Shown here piece by piece: positions 51,302 to 63,745 of a stretch of DNA of 64,000 nt. Origin of the DNA: Camarhynchus parvulus (Eukaryota; Chordata; Aves; Passeriformes; Thraupidae); assembly GCF_901933205.1 (NCBI RefSeq), contig NC_044571.1, forward strand, positions 74,711,689 through 74,775,688, written 5' to 3'. Position 1 is the first letter of the stretch; the number at the start of each line of letters is the position of its first letter. The notes beneath the pieces were generated by a model, which made no database searches, was not told the origin of the DNA, and saw nothing but the letters and a program-made list of their open reading frames with translations. Made by a program: the position numbers and the translations under genes.

Positions 51302-51488
51302 TCAGAAATTTCATAGACCAGTTTGGGTTGGAAGGGAACTTTAAGGGACATCTAGCCCAACAGCCCCTGCAATGAGTAAGGACATTTTTAACTAGATCAG
51401 GTTGCTTAGGGCCCCATACAACACGACCTTGAATGCTTCCACAGGTGAGGCATCTACAACCTCTTTGGGTAACCTGTTCCAGTTTCAT
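51302..51488 (-). mobile_element. CR1 LINE 3' end, minus strand
   Basis: The plus strand reads the antisense CR1 3' UTR: 'GACCAGTTTGGGTTGGAAGG', 'GAACTTTAAGGGACATCTAG', 'ACTAGATCAGGTTGCTTAGG', 'CTTGAATGCTTCCACAGGTG' and 'ACAACCTCTTTGGGTAACCT', then 'GTTCCAGTTT'. It is a classic 5'-truncated copy of about 190 bp. The minus-strand 64-codon open frame over the same interval is a shadow of this repeat. Confidence 0.9.
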
Positions 51489-52491
51489 CCCTTTTGCAAT
51501 TATTGCAATTAAATCTGCTTAGCAAACTTCCATAAAAATAAAATGATTGTTGTAAATTCTAACACTGCTAAAGGAACTAATTGTAAAATGTGAAAGAAAA
51601 AAATATTGAGAACTGAACATCTGCTGTGTTTGTGCCTCTAAAATCTCTACTTGGCATATTCATTTGCAGACTTATACTTTCAGGATTTGTTTAGGAAGAC
51701 ACTGGAAACATGCCACTACCTCTCATGCCATAAAAATTATACAGATGAGCAAAATGAATGAATTATTAAATTATATGTGAACTTCCCAGTAAATGTGGGA
51801 CATTCAGAAGTTCCTGCCTCAGAACAGAGAGCTGAGAGTCACCTTTTTTCCTTTGTGTTACCATGCAGCCTTACCATCCATTTTAAAAAATTGTCCTCTC
51901 TCCAGCAGTAAATGTAATTAAGAACCTTTTGAAAATAATGATTTAATGATCTGCCTTTTTTTCCCCTACACTGTAGCCAAGCAAACAGAGCAACTGACTC
52001 AGTCACAAAAGGTTCAGACTATTTTATATGGACACATCATTGCAGCTGACAGTGCTTCATCTGGATGATATGTGTTAAGGTAACAGCATAAATTAAGCAC
52101 TGAGCCATTATAAAGTGGGCTTTTATTTTTCCTTCTGTTTGACATTATGCAACTCACAAAAATGGCTTGAAGAAAGAAGACTTTTTGCAAGGCAGTTGTG
52201 TCTTCACCAGACTAAATTCTGAATTATGAAAAGTCAAACACTATAAGTATAAACCCTTTCTAGAGGGTCACAATGTCTTCATGCTTCCATTTGGTCATGG
52301 AAACCCTTTTAAGACTTAAAGCTTCCATCCAGTCTTTGGTCAGGTGTATTCATCTGGGGCTTTTGGCCCCAAAAAGCAATTTTTTTGGCTGAGTTCTTAG
52401 CTCTGCTTTTATCTCTTTACCACCTTATATTAAAAAAAAAAGTGTGAAAAGAGTTGAACCATTTTGAGCCTAAGTAGCTTTGACTTACCAT
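51489..52491. other. Unassigned DNA between two CR1 3' ends
   Basis: AT-rich with short A and T runs; no gene, tandem repeat or dispersed repeat recognised. Confidence 0.6.
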
Positions 52492-52775
52492 AGATCTCTT
52501 CTCCCAAGCAACAAGTGATAGAAGAGGAAATGGCTTCAGGTTGTGCCAGGGAATGTTTGGATATTAGGAAAAATTTCTTCACTGAAACTGATCAGGCATT
52601 GGAGCAGGCTCACAGGGAAGTGATGGATTCATCATCAACAGAGGTATTTAAAAGGCATGTGGATACAGCACTTAGGGACAGATTTTAGTGTCGGACTGGG
52701 TAGTGCTGGGTTAATAGTTGGAGTTGATCTGGAAGATGTTTTCAAACCTAAATGATTCTATGATTCTCTGACTGA
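52492..52775 (+). mobile_element. CR1 LINE 3' end with terminal octamers
   Basis: The best-preserved 3' end in the window. It shows 'TCTTCTCCCAAGCAACAAGT', 'GAGGAAATGGCTTCAGGTTG', 'GGATATTAGGAAAAATTTCT', 'CACTTAGGGACAGATTTTAG' and 'GGTAGTGCTGGGTTAATAGT', and ends in 'AATGATTCTATGATTCTCTG', about two copies of the ATTCTATG-type octamer that terminates CR1. It is 5'-truncated at the end of ORF2 and carries only a decayed ORF2 C-terminus. Confidence 0.93.
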
Positions 52776-55727
52776 AAGAAACCTAGCTCTAGACTGCAGT
52801 TTTGTACCAAATTATGTGACTTCCTGGGTGGAAGAACCACATAGGGGTTCTCTACAGGTCTGCCTGTTGGGCTGCTGTGTCTGCACTATCATTACACATG
52901 GTCTGAGTTCAAACTCAAATTGGCTGACGTTACTACTCTGATGGCTTTCATAAAGTGGTCCCAGCAGGGGAAAAGTCCAACTGCACCCAGTGCTGTCTGA
53001 CAAACGTGTGCAGCAGGGGCCCTTCTAACAGGCTTCAGCTCACTGCCTTCAATTTGCTCTTACAGTGGTGGTCTGGGGCTAACGCTCTTACCCAAACTGC
53101 GGGAGCAAGAACCAGATGGTTTTGGGATGCTTCAAGAGCATGGGTGAATACAGCGCTAGCTCATGGGAAGAGACTGCTCTGGAGGGCAGAAAATCTGTTT
53201 CAGATTAAACGGAGGTGGAGGCAAAGTGTCTATAAAACAGATTTTTCTTTGCCCACCAGAACATCGCTTCATCTTTCTTTGTATAGTGCAATGGATTTAA
53301 CTCCTCGCAGTGAACAGACGGGACTGATTTATGTTTTCAGAAGAATTTCATGAAAGCTGCCAGTTCTTTCATTTTACCCATTTTTCAACACCTTCTGACT
53401 GTAAAATTGGCTGAGTTGTGCTGACTTCTAACTGATGATGCCAAAGCTGTTCCCAAAAACCAGTCAGGATTTCTTCAATCTTCTTTCAGAGTGGGATAAG
53501 CTTGGAAGGGAGCAGGCCATCTTAGAAATGCATTATGGCCAGGTAGTGAAAAAAAGGAGGACAAAGGGATAGGTGTTCATGGTATGCTTCTCAGCTTTCA
53601 GCTGAGGAGATTCATCATCAAGACCAGGATTAGTACAGTAAGGATATGCTCCTCATTCCAGATTAATCTCAGAAGTTTCTTTTATTCTGTATATTGATTT
53701 GGCCACAGCTCCTGACTCCTCAGCGCTGCTCCTCAGCCTGCTTTCTGCTTCTTCCAAGCAATTTCTAGATCTGGAGCATCAACTTCCCAGCAGCAGCTGT
53801 CTGAGAAGCACAGTAGGAAGAAGTTACTTGTTTGGATCTTTACACCTGCTAAGAATAATTATTTTTGGCACAGACTCTCCTTATGGATGCCTCCATAGAT
53901 ATCCCTGCTCTTTTTGTAGCTGTTCCTTTGCTGGTGCTTTCTCCTGGTCTGTATTTCACGCATGTCTTCAAAGCCTGATCAAAACCCAAGGTTGATAACA
54001 AGACAATGACCTTTACAAACACAGAAACATGAAGGGAAAAGTTGCTCACCTCAGGAATGAAGGCCATGGAAGGAGACTGGGGGATGAAACTCATTGTAGC
54101 AATGTCAAGGTCTACCAACAACACTGCAGGAGGCACACTAAAGTGACTTTAATAGAGACACAAGTGAAAGAAAGATGTCATGACCCAAGGATCCAGGGGA
54201 ACAGATGAACAGGAACGTTGTACTCTTTATGCCTCCTGTGAAGGAGAGAATATTTTTGGGGGTAACTTTTAAAACTGAAACATATTAAAACTTTTATAAG
54301 AAATAAGAACATTTCTAAGTTTTCTGATTCCTAAGGCTGGATGATCCAGACCCAGGAGCTGGTGTCATGTGATGCCAGTTGCGTGAGTTGCACAGTCAGT
54401 ACGATTATATATGAGATTTAAACAAACTGTGCATAGGTATTTTAGAAAGTTTTAGATGACCCTTGAAATTTTCCATTATACCAAAAAATTGTCTAATTCA
54501 TTAGCATAAAATAGATTAATATCTGAAATGCAAAGCCATCAAATATCGGATAAAAAACTTCATTTCATTTACCTTGGCGCTTAAGTGCCAGACTAAAATC
54601 ATTAGCTTCATTCATGCCAGTGAGTTTTCAAAGAGAAATTATGGCCTTTATTCAACTGTGCATGTCACACTGCTTTAGAGAAAAGATTCAGCAACATTAA
54701 AAGTAATGAACAGGTTTAGAAGTGAGTGACTAAGTTAACATGCATCCAGAAATGATTACAAAGATGTCGCTCTGTGTGTGCAGCCAGACAGAGCACTAAC
54801 ATTAAGACACAAAACTAGTGCTTGTCTTCCAAAGCATGTAGTGATGTGGTGGGTGAGGGGAAAAAAAATCATAATTTTGTCAAAATATCTCCGCTGCTTG
54901 TTTTCTTGGCCCACTACTGATTTTTACAAAAGATACCTGCTTGGTATTTCTGCAGTTGCTTACTCATTTTCTCTGAATGACATTGCTGCCTGTCCTTTCT
55001 CAGAGTAGCTAGGTTGCCACTAGGAAAAAAAAAGAGAGAAGAAAAATAAAAAAGGATCATTCTAATATATCTAAGAATACAGATATAACACCTGCAAAAC
55101 AATATTCTTCATGTTTTTCCTTTGCTCAACTGCCAGCCCACTATATGTGGAGTAGATGCAGTGAATGAAAGTCTTATAAAACTGACTTTCTCTGCAACAT
55201 TTTACACTTACTTTTTGCCAGCTTCTTAAAAATTAGAGGGATAGAGCAGCCCACAAAAACCTGCATGTCTTCAAACATACTCATTCCCATACGTGTATGC
55301 CACCTTTGCTTGTAATATTTTCCAAGGCTGGAAATGTGGAAAAGCATTCTCTATGTAGATAGCATTTTATTGGTCCTTCAAACTCCCGAAGGAGTTTTGG
55401 GCTGATTTCACAGAGTTCAAATGGATATATTTCAAACACTAACCATTTAGGTTCTTTACATTAAAACTTCTCTTGGTAAGAAAAGGTGGAATACATTGCT
55501 AGATTTAAGACAAAAAATTACAATACATACAATATTTCCTATGCGTAATTTATTTTATAGATCTATAATTAGTGGATGTACCTGCTGTTCTCCATGTCAA
55601 TAAAATACAGCTTTAAATTCAAACAGTCAGACCTTACTGTAAACATGATCCATGTCAACAGTTCATTTTTTACTTTAATTCCTTTAGAATAAAGTGTATT
55701 ATTTAAGTTTATAACACCCAGTCCTTG
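52776..55727. other. Unassigned DNA
   Basis: Somewhat GC-richer at about 52,950-53,200 and 53,700-53,970, with open frames of 132 and 98 codons on the plus strand. Neither shows a recognisable domain. I see no supported gene or repeat family. Confidence 0.5.
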
Positions 55728-55864
<137 letters not shown>

Positions 55865-58800
55865 GTATATTCCCATGATAAAAAGGATCTCACTATTTAA
55901 AACAAAAATTTCACCATGTGAGTCCATGTAATTGAAGTTCAGCATGCTTTAAGCTATAAATGCTTGAAAGGTGCTTTTAATATGCAAAGGAAGACTAACC
56001 TAAAAAAAAAAATACAAACAAAAGAAAAATAGGGCAGATAATTAAAATGGGACCTGTCAGACTACTAATAAAGTAGTTTAGTGTTTCTTTTCCTTTTGAA
56101 AGGAAACAAATTTTACAAGAAAAGTCAGAAGAAATCTGTGTGTATCCTTGAAGCTAGTACTTGTGGTCAGTAACTTTCTTTACTTTCTTCAACTCCTCAT
56201 AGTGTAATATCAGGAGTTATGATGGAACCCCTTCATCATACACTGTTTTAAAATTTGCTAATTATGAAAAATAAGTGGATAATCCCAGTGAATTAATCTC
56301 TAGTTTGCTTTGAGGTTCATATCAAGAATATTCTTAATGACCACAGTAAATATTCCAAACTCTCCCTGTCAGCAGAAAGGTACTTGGCTAGAGATGCGCA
56401 CAGCTTTCACATGACTGGAAGTCCCCTGGTGAAAGTCTCAAACAGATGCATAGGACTTACGAGGGCACATTTTCATAAGACTGAACTTTTAATGTTATTT
56501 TTGATGCACATGTTACTGAATGATCCAGCCATATAAATTAAATTATTTAAAATGTATATTTTTCGTAATATAGATACAGTCTCTGTAGTCACCAATCATA
56601 AACACTCATATCCAAATCCACCCCCAGCAATACGCTTTTCACAAACGTCCAAGGACACCAACTCAACATTGCAATAACATCTTTTCTGCCTTTGCTTCCC
56701 TCCCTTCCCTCAAAGGGCTCAAAGCAATTCAAAATCCTCTTGCAACTTTTGACTGTGAGATTTTTTGATTGGGTTTTGTCCTTATTATTTTCCCTGTGTA
56801 CAAATCCAAACAAGACACGGTCCCACTTAATTCCATTACAGTGGCTAATTATGACAACAACAATCAATAAAAGCCCAGAATCCTTCTAACATACTGCCCT
56901 TGAAATGAGAGGCAGCAACCTCTCACTGAGATTCCAAACAGGAGCTATACTAATGCACTTAGAGATGGAAAATCACTCCTGGGTTTCAATCTCTCTTTTA
57001 TTAAAGAAAATAACTGATGTATGTTTGCTCCACTTTCTTGAGAATATACAATTACAGAAAATATTGAATCCACACAGGAAAGAGTGAGAAGTAAACACCT
57101 CACTTTGATTACCAGGGTAGATGTACAGTTCTCAAATAATTTTAATTCTCAAGAATTAAACACAGATCTATCGCTGACCCCTCTAACCTTATGTCGACAG
57201 CTACATGCCCAACCTGCTTGCGTTTTGAGAAGATCACAAAGTGTTTTGCTGCACTTAACACATGAACTTGCAAGTTCGTTATGATTAAGTTCGTTATGAT
57301 TAAGTTCATTATGAACATACCTTGTTATGAGCTTGAAGTGGAAAGGGAAGCCTGTGAGCAATAAGGTTGGGTGGAACGGGACCAGAGAGTGTCATCACTC
57401 GATGGATGAAGTGTGAAGGCACGCAGATCAGCCTGTGCTCCTGTGTCCTGAGCCAAGGACATACACCTCAGGAAGATAAAGTCAAGCAAAATGAAGTGAA
57501 TGACTGCCTCCAGAATTATGAGGAATTGAAAATCTCTGCTCCAGCAGATATGTCCAAGCAGGAATAAATATGCACTGTGGATTTTGTGATAAGGGCTTTT
57601 TTGTAAATGACTTTGCTCCTGGTTTGCACAGAGCTAGAATGGTGTGATTTTAAAAGCCAAAGCATATATCTGCTATAATATCCAAGTCAATTACAGCCCT
57701 AACTCGCTTCAGAGAGCTGACAGCAGAAGGTGTGGGCTCAGGTACCTGTCTAAATACCATTGGTTTTGTCATCATGACCACTAGACATGAAATAAAGTAA
57801 ACCTTAATCATGCTAAGCCAACAAGTTGATTGTAAGTAATGGGGGGCACAGAGCAAGGCAATCTGGCCAGTCATCATTAATGTTAATCAGTAAAACTCAA
57901 CCTCCATAATCATGCTCAGACACAATAAAATATCACAAGATATTCCAGTGAGGGGTAGATCCAATGACTACCTTCACCTGTAAAATGTAAATATTTTGAA
58001 GAATGAAGTCATGCAGCTGCTAAGTTTGCTGAAGGATGATCAGCATGTACCCTTCCTTTGATTGTGAGAGGCACAGTGGAGGCTGACAAGGCGTGGTATA
58101 TTTGAATCGCACTCCCATGTCTTCAATACTTCCTAGTACTAAACAACTTTTTATACATAACATTTACAGAGAAAATTTAGGCTTCATAGATATTTTCTTT
58201 ATCTCTGATACTGAAAAAACCATTTACTTCCTGTTCCATACTGTGCTGTTGATACTACTGACACAGGATCATTCTTTCTTAAAGAAGGATGAATATTTTT
58301 TAAAGAGAACGGAATAGCTACCAAAGAAGTTTATTTTCCCTCTATGTAAAAGAAAAGTGCTTTACTTCTAGAAATGAGCAAAGTGTGTAAGTTCAAGTAG
58401 AACTTGGTTCCTCTTCTTGACATAGTTAAAATTGTCTACCTCTTGCATTGGTTTGCTTAGCATCTCAATGCTGAGCAAAATTAAGATCCCTGTTTTGTTC
58501 TTTGTCTCTCTTTGTTGCTTTCACACACAGACTAAATTAAGAGATAGGAATTATTCAGGTACATACAACATACATATTTGAAAAGCTTCTGTTGTTATTG
58601 TTGTTACATGGAACAGCAGCAAATTTTAAAGTTCATTTATGCATACTTGCTTCATGAGTCAATAGAGTTACAGTGACATATACAATACAATCAGAAGTGT
58701 TAGCATTTTCCTGGACCAAAGCATATATTTTAGTTTTAATGGTACTCATTCTATTTCAGCTATACTCTTATTTTAATATTATTTTTTAACTTACATGGCT

Positions 58801-59153
58801 TTAGTTATGGGAAGAGCCTTATCAGAGAAGAGAAACATACAAAGGAAAAAACCTGGACTACACACAGTTAAAATTTTCAGATTTTGCACTTATTGAAAAA
58901 TCAATACAGGAGATTGTTATGGTATTGCTTTCTGGAAGCACTGGTCTTCAAGCCTAGGCACATCTCCTTCATGGCCAAAACTGTGAAGTAATTTTATCAC
59001 AAAAGATACTGTAGGATGGTGTTGCAGTAACTAAGGAACCAATTTTAGTAACACAAAAACAAATGTTGGAGGAAAAACAGGACTGAAATATGAAAATCAT
59101 TTTTAGGCATGGTAATTTCTGTCAGAGTTTGCTGCAATTTAAAAAGAAACTCA
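55865..59153. other. Unassigned DNA
   Basis: No gene supported. It contains the 15-bp tandem repeat with palindrome at 57,264-57,316, listed separately. Open frames are all below 95 codons. Confidence 0.55.
57264..57316. repeat. 15-bp tandem repeat (3 copies) fused to a 14-bp palindrome
   Basis: GAACTTGCAAGTTC (57264-57277) is a perfect palindrome. Its right half begins the first of three 15-bp units: AAGTTCGTTATGATT at 57272 and 57287 (identical), and AAGTTCATTATGAAC at 57302. The last unit is itself a near palindrome (GTTCA...TGAAC). In one minus-strand frame this reads as repeated N-H-N-E-L, with no evidence of expression. Confidence 0.95.
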
Positions 59154-59211
59154 TTGATGACGATGATGATAATCATAATGATGATGATAATAACGATGAT
59201 GATGATGATTA
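59154..59211. repeat. Imperfect (GAT)n trinucleotide repeat
   Basis: About 19 units of GAT with AAT, CAT and ACG-type variants ('GATGACGATGATGATAATCA' onward, ending 'GATGATGATGATGATTACAC'). It is an interrupted and therefore probably stable trinucleotide tract. Confidence 0.93.
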
Positions 59212-59920
59212 CACTTTAATATGAACTGATAAAGATCTGATCTTCTATTGCATGAGTTGGGCTACTGGTATGATGAAGTCTTTGTTCAACTATGAAGCGT
59301 GGACACATTATAAAATAAAATATCAGTATAATCTCATCCAATCTTCATTTTTAAGTCTATATACCACAGTCCTGTGACATTTAAGATAAATGACAGAATT
59401 TATGCTTTTTTAAACATTCAGAATATGAGTAACCAAAGACTGATCCCGTGCTTTGGTTGGTTTTCATTCAAACCACTGGTTTCCAGTACATAGGCCTTTT
59501 GGTAGAATGATTGTGATATACTTGTGAGACAGTTCTCAAAAGCAGTCTCCACTAATCTATTTTACATAACATTCCTGTAATTATATCTGAATGCTTCACT
59601 GTCTTCAGCATATAGTAGAACAATAAAAAAGAAAAAAAAAGGTTTAAAAGAGGTCTTAAGAGGTCACTTAAAGTATTCTATTGAAAAGAGTGTGTTATTT
59701 CTGACATGTTTGTATTAGAAGTTTCTGATGAATCTTCCTTATCCTTCCTATACAATTGATTCAACATTTTAGCTGCATTTAGATTTAAAAGTGACTTCCT
59801 AACTTCCTAACCAAAAAGTGCTTCATGGCAATATAAATTTACTTTTTCATGTCTTGTCTCTTGTGATTATAGAAAAAACACTTGCTCCTCTTTGTGCCAA
59901 CCATGTATGTAGTTGAAGCA
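59212..59920. other. Unassigned AT-rich DNA
   Basis: No gene or recognised repeat apart from an A run near 59,630-59,640. Confidence 0.6.
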
Positions 59921-60060
59921 CCATGAAGTTCAATACAGGGATATGCCAAGTGCTGCCCTTAGGGAGGAATAAACCCAGGCAAAAGGACAGGCTAGGGGCA
60001 GCTGGCTAGAAATCAGTTCTGCAGTGGAGGACCCAGGGGTCATGGTGATTACAGCTGAAG
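59921..60060 (+). mobile_element. CR1 LINE ORF2 internal fragment
   Basis: A short plus-strand piece of CR1 ORF2: 'CCATGAAGTTCAATACAGGG', 'CCCTTAGGGAGGAATAAACC', 'GACAGGCTAGGGGCAGCTGG', 'GGACCCAGGGGTCATGGTGA'. It corresponds to the segment encoding the K-F-N-x-G-K-C region after the RT catalytic core. It is very similar to the piece starting at 63,390 and likely of the same subfamily. Both normal ends are absent. Confidence 0.85.
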
Positions 60061-63000
60061 GTTGTTATTTTTCTCTTAGACTGATTCAGTTTGTTCATGC
60101 TGTACATAGACCATGTTCTGAATCCTGTGTTCAGGCTTTTCTCTCTTCTCTGGACCATACTGGAGGGCAATATCTTGAATTAAATATAACCGAGGTCTGC
60201 CTCCAGACAGAATGAATGACTTCATGTATATGACATGATATAAACCTAAATAGCAGTTTTGTTATTTTTTTTTTCCTTAAGTATGGTGTTACAGCTACTA
60301 ACCCACAGACATTGTTTCATCCTGAACCTTTACTGTATAAGATGTGCAAAGGAGTTGAAGAATTGTGAGTACAGGGGAAGAGAAGTCAAGAGGATCCCCT
60401 CACTCCATGTACTGGTGGAAAATAATCTTCCCTAAGGGCAAGGGCTACCATTGATTCTACAAATTTGAGAGCCTTTCTTCTGCTTACACAACCCCAACTG
60501 AACCACAGAGTTTCATTCTTTTCTCTAATTCTCCCTGACATTCCTTGTTTCCCTTCTTCAGGAGTTACCCCTGAAATGCTGAGAGTGATACAGATTAGTC
60601 TCCTAGGTTAAAAGTAGCAAATAAAGCACTCTGCCACATTCAGAAAAAAAGTTCTCCTGCTGCTTGTAAAAAGGTTTACTTCCTATTACACTATCACCAG
60701 CATAATATGTAGGATACTAGCCCCAGATATTTGTAATTTGGGGAGTTCCTGAGCTGGACATGTTTTCCATGTGTATAGGAAACTTCAAAAGGTTAATATT
60801 TCATGAATTTTTCCAAACACTTCCTGAGCACAGGTATACTCTTAGCAGGAGTAATATCTGGTGACAAGGTGTTCACCATACGTACCATATGTACATTACA
60901 TATTCTTGTACTTTTAATATTTTTTTTTAAATTGCAACTGATGTGCTCATGTGCTGGAAGAGGGACTGAGAATCCAGTTTGTAATAATCTTCTCCAGAGC
61001 ACTACCTTTGTGGCTTTGCTGGAAGGGGACCAAGCTGCTGCTAAATCAAGGTCAAGAGTGACCTTTCAAGAAAGAGGAAAGCAAACAGGTGTGAAATGAC
61101 ATAGAGTTTTCTAGAACCCATCCACTAATGGATAGAAACACTAAAATTCTACAATCCTAAAGGAAAAAAATAGGACAGATAGAGAAATTGCTACAAGGCA
61201 ATGTTCAATATATGGAATAAATGGAGTTCCATATACAAATAGGGTTAGAAAGAAATTCAAGGGCTGATACACAACTTTCTGCATGCAAGCTGGAAGCCTA
61301 AATACAAAAATGGGAGTATTGCTCTGGATGGAACAAACATATGTTGGAAACTTGGAGTAAGACAAATAGTAGAACACTCTGATACCAGAATACAACATAT
61401 GTAAGGAACCTAAATCTGGGAAGTATAAACCTTTTAAAATGCCAGCCCTTATGTTTTCCTCTGTTTCCGGAAACAAATACTTAATTTCAGATTCATTCTT
61501 TTTCCCATATAGTGCAATAAATGTCAAACTCTCTTGTAGTGGGATGGGACCAAGTCTTGAATTGTTAGCACAAGGTATAATAGCAAAAGTGATAGAAGAA
61601 TGTGACTCCAAAATGATTGCTTGTTCAGAAGGACATATTTCTAATTGCAAATATGTCTTCTATTTCCTTTAAATGGGACACATCTGCTTTATGCTAGTCA
61701 AACCCTTTTTTAGAAACATAGAACGGGAGAAAACAAAGAATACTACTTGAAGGAGACTAACTTTACTTTTATACCTAGAGCTAGAAAGCATGACTACAAT
61801 TTCAAGCCTTTACCAACTAAGTTAAATTTGGCTGAAGGGTGTGTTTCAGACCTGAAACTTCCTCAGATACTCTGACTATGTAGCTTATACATATGAAATA
61901 ATATGGAGATTTTCTTAACTGATCCTGAATGAAAGATAACTTTGAAAAAGAAGAGAAAATAGAAGTGACAAACAGTCATTTGAAAGAGATTCCAGGGGAG
62001 GACTTTAATCTCAAAGAAAAATAATTGGAGGGAATTAATTGATTCACAAATTGGTCAAAATAATGACACAGCCAGAAGGATTATGGAGATCTCATAAAAT
62101 GCATGTATGGACCCTAGTAGCAGAGATGCCTTGCTGAACTTCTCCTAGTGATTAAGGAGTAATAAATCAAAGAATGTTTATCAGCCTTGATCAGAGATAT
62201 TAACTTGTTCTATGCTTTTGCTTTTTGAAATAGATGGTTACAAAAGGCCTTAATAACCTTTCTGCAGTTGCTGTGGTTGTTATGCTTATATATCTAAATA
62301 TAGAAGTGAGAAGTGCATTTTCTTCTACACAGGGAAACAAGAATCTATAAAAGAATGACCAAATGACCAATTGACTGAAAAAGGAATGTTCACAGGATAT
62401 GTTCCAAATCTCCTGTTCCCATAAAAATATTGTATCATGGATTAGAAATAAATGTTATGAAACTAATGGTCTGTTAAATGTTTTTGTGTGCAAATATGGG
62501 GTGAAGAGAGAGATCTTTGCTGAACAAGCTTTACATCCAGGGAAAGGAACAAAAAATTAATTACACTGACCTTTCTCTACGTGTATTCTTCATAGATAAA
62601 GGGAAAGATATTACTTAAGTTGCTAGCACAATCTTTAGAAAAGTAATATATAATAAAAGAAAATAAATAAAGCTATGTTCAACTGAGGAGAGATGTGTGA
62701 ACCAGAAGTCAAAAAGTAGATAAAGAGGAACAAAGGGTTGGATATTGTGGAGATAACCCATCCATCCTCCTACTGAGGAGTTACCAACTCCATCAAGAAA
62801 TAATTTTGCCTAAATTTTTGACCTTTATTTATCATTGTTAAATTATTTTTCTTTTAGCCATTCAGTCATTTGCTATTTTTAAAGTTAAATTTGAAGAATA
62901 AAGACAAGAGAGGGGAAAAAAATAACAGCAAGAGTTTTTTCTGTTGCTGTTCTCTTTTTATCTTTTTCTCCATGTATTTTGTGGGTCTGTTTTTGTATTA

Positions 63001-63341
63001 CTGAAGCAGTTCTGAATTCTAATGATAAAGCACTTGGCTCAAACCCCACATGTGCAATAATAGGCTTAGTTACTCAGCGCTTGTCCAGAATCTCAGAGAA
63101 TTTCAAACCTTAACATACTTGGAAGCAGTGCATATCTTATCCATGGTTCAAAACAATAAAGAAGAAAGTGTATGCCAGAACATGGAAGTTCTAACTTGAT
63201 TTCAAAATACTTAAAGCAGGAGAGACTGATTTTTTTTTTCAAAAAACAAAACTAAAATAAGTTGGAAAGTGAAAAAAAGGAAAAAGAAGCATTATCAGAA
63301 GGGAATATGTCTGGCTAATACATCATTTGGGTATGCCGCCA
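60061..63341. other. Unassigned DNA containing a long minus-strand open frame
   Basis: Apart from the frame at 61,141-61,660 (listed separately) I see no gene or confident repeat. The sequence is AT-rich throughout. Confidence 0.5.
61141..61660 (-). other. Unexplained minus-strand open frame (about 170 codons), possible exon or chance
   Basis: A stop-free minus-strand frame of about 170 codons, the longest outside microsatellites and CR1. It has no early ATG (the first initiator-like codon is TTG at 61,650), with an in-frame stop just upstream. The predicted peptide includes a hydrophobic tail (ISLSVLFFSF region, near the end) and no domain I recognise. No poly-pyrimidine/AG acceptor or consensus donor was obvious. 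It may be an unrecognised decayed repeat or chance in AT-rich sequence; I assign no function. Confidence 0.2.
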
Positions 63342-63570
63342 TTCAAAGGGCAATGAAGAAGCTGGATAAATGGGCAGGCAGGGCAGTATGAAATTCCATA
63401 TAGGGAGATGCCAAGTCCTGCCCTTAGGGAGGAATAAGCCCAGGCTCCAGGACAGGCTAGGGGCAGCTGGCTTTAAATCAACTCTGCAGTGAAGGCCCAG
63501 GGGTAATGGTGGACAAGTTGAACATGATCCAGTAATGTGTCCTTGTTGTTAAGAAGGGAAATGGCATCCT
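63342..63570 (+). mobile_element. CR1 LINE ORF2 internal fragment, plus strand
   Basis: Plus-strand CR1 ORF2 with landmarks 'GAAGCTGGATAAATGGGCAG', 'ATATAGGGAGATGCCAAGTC', 'CCCTTAGGGAGGAATAAGCC', 'GACAGGCTAGGGGCAGCTGG', 'TGGTGGACAAGTTGAACATG' and 'AAGAAGGGAAATGGCATCCT'. It ends abruptly where an antisense CR1 piece starts. There is no 3' UTR. Confidence 0.88.
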
Positions 63571-63745
63571 TCCCCAGCATTTCTTGGTGTCTGGGGTTGT
63601 TCCTTTCATGTGCAGGAATTTGCACTTCCCCTTGTTAGACATCATGAGGTTCTGCCTGCTCTTTTCCCAGCCTGACCAGGTCCCTCTGGGAGGCAGCACA
63701 AACCTCTGGTGTGTTGTTCCTCCCAGCAACCAAAGCAGGGAGCCG
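63571..63745 (-). mobile_element. CR1 LINE ORF2 internal fragment, minus strand, convergent with its neighbour
   Basis: On the minus strand the sequence reads CR1 ORF2: 'CAGAGGGACCTGGTCAGGCT', 'AACCTCATGATGTCTAACAA', 'GGGGAAGTGCAAATTCCTGC' and 'GGAACAACCCCAGACACC', encoding a recognisable N-K-G-K-C-K-F-L-H-M segment in the open frame 63,478-63,759. It covers the same ORF2 region as the plus-strand fragment on its left and also lacks a 3' end. The right boundary is uncertain. Confidence 0.85.

Noticed and set aside
56395..56485. Possible amniote dispersed repeat ('TAGGACTTACGAGGGCACAT')
   Set aside because: Resemblance limited to a few short words; not enough to call.
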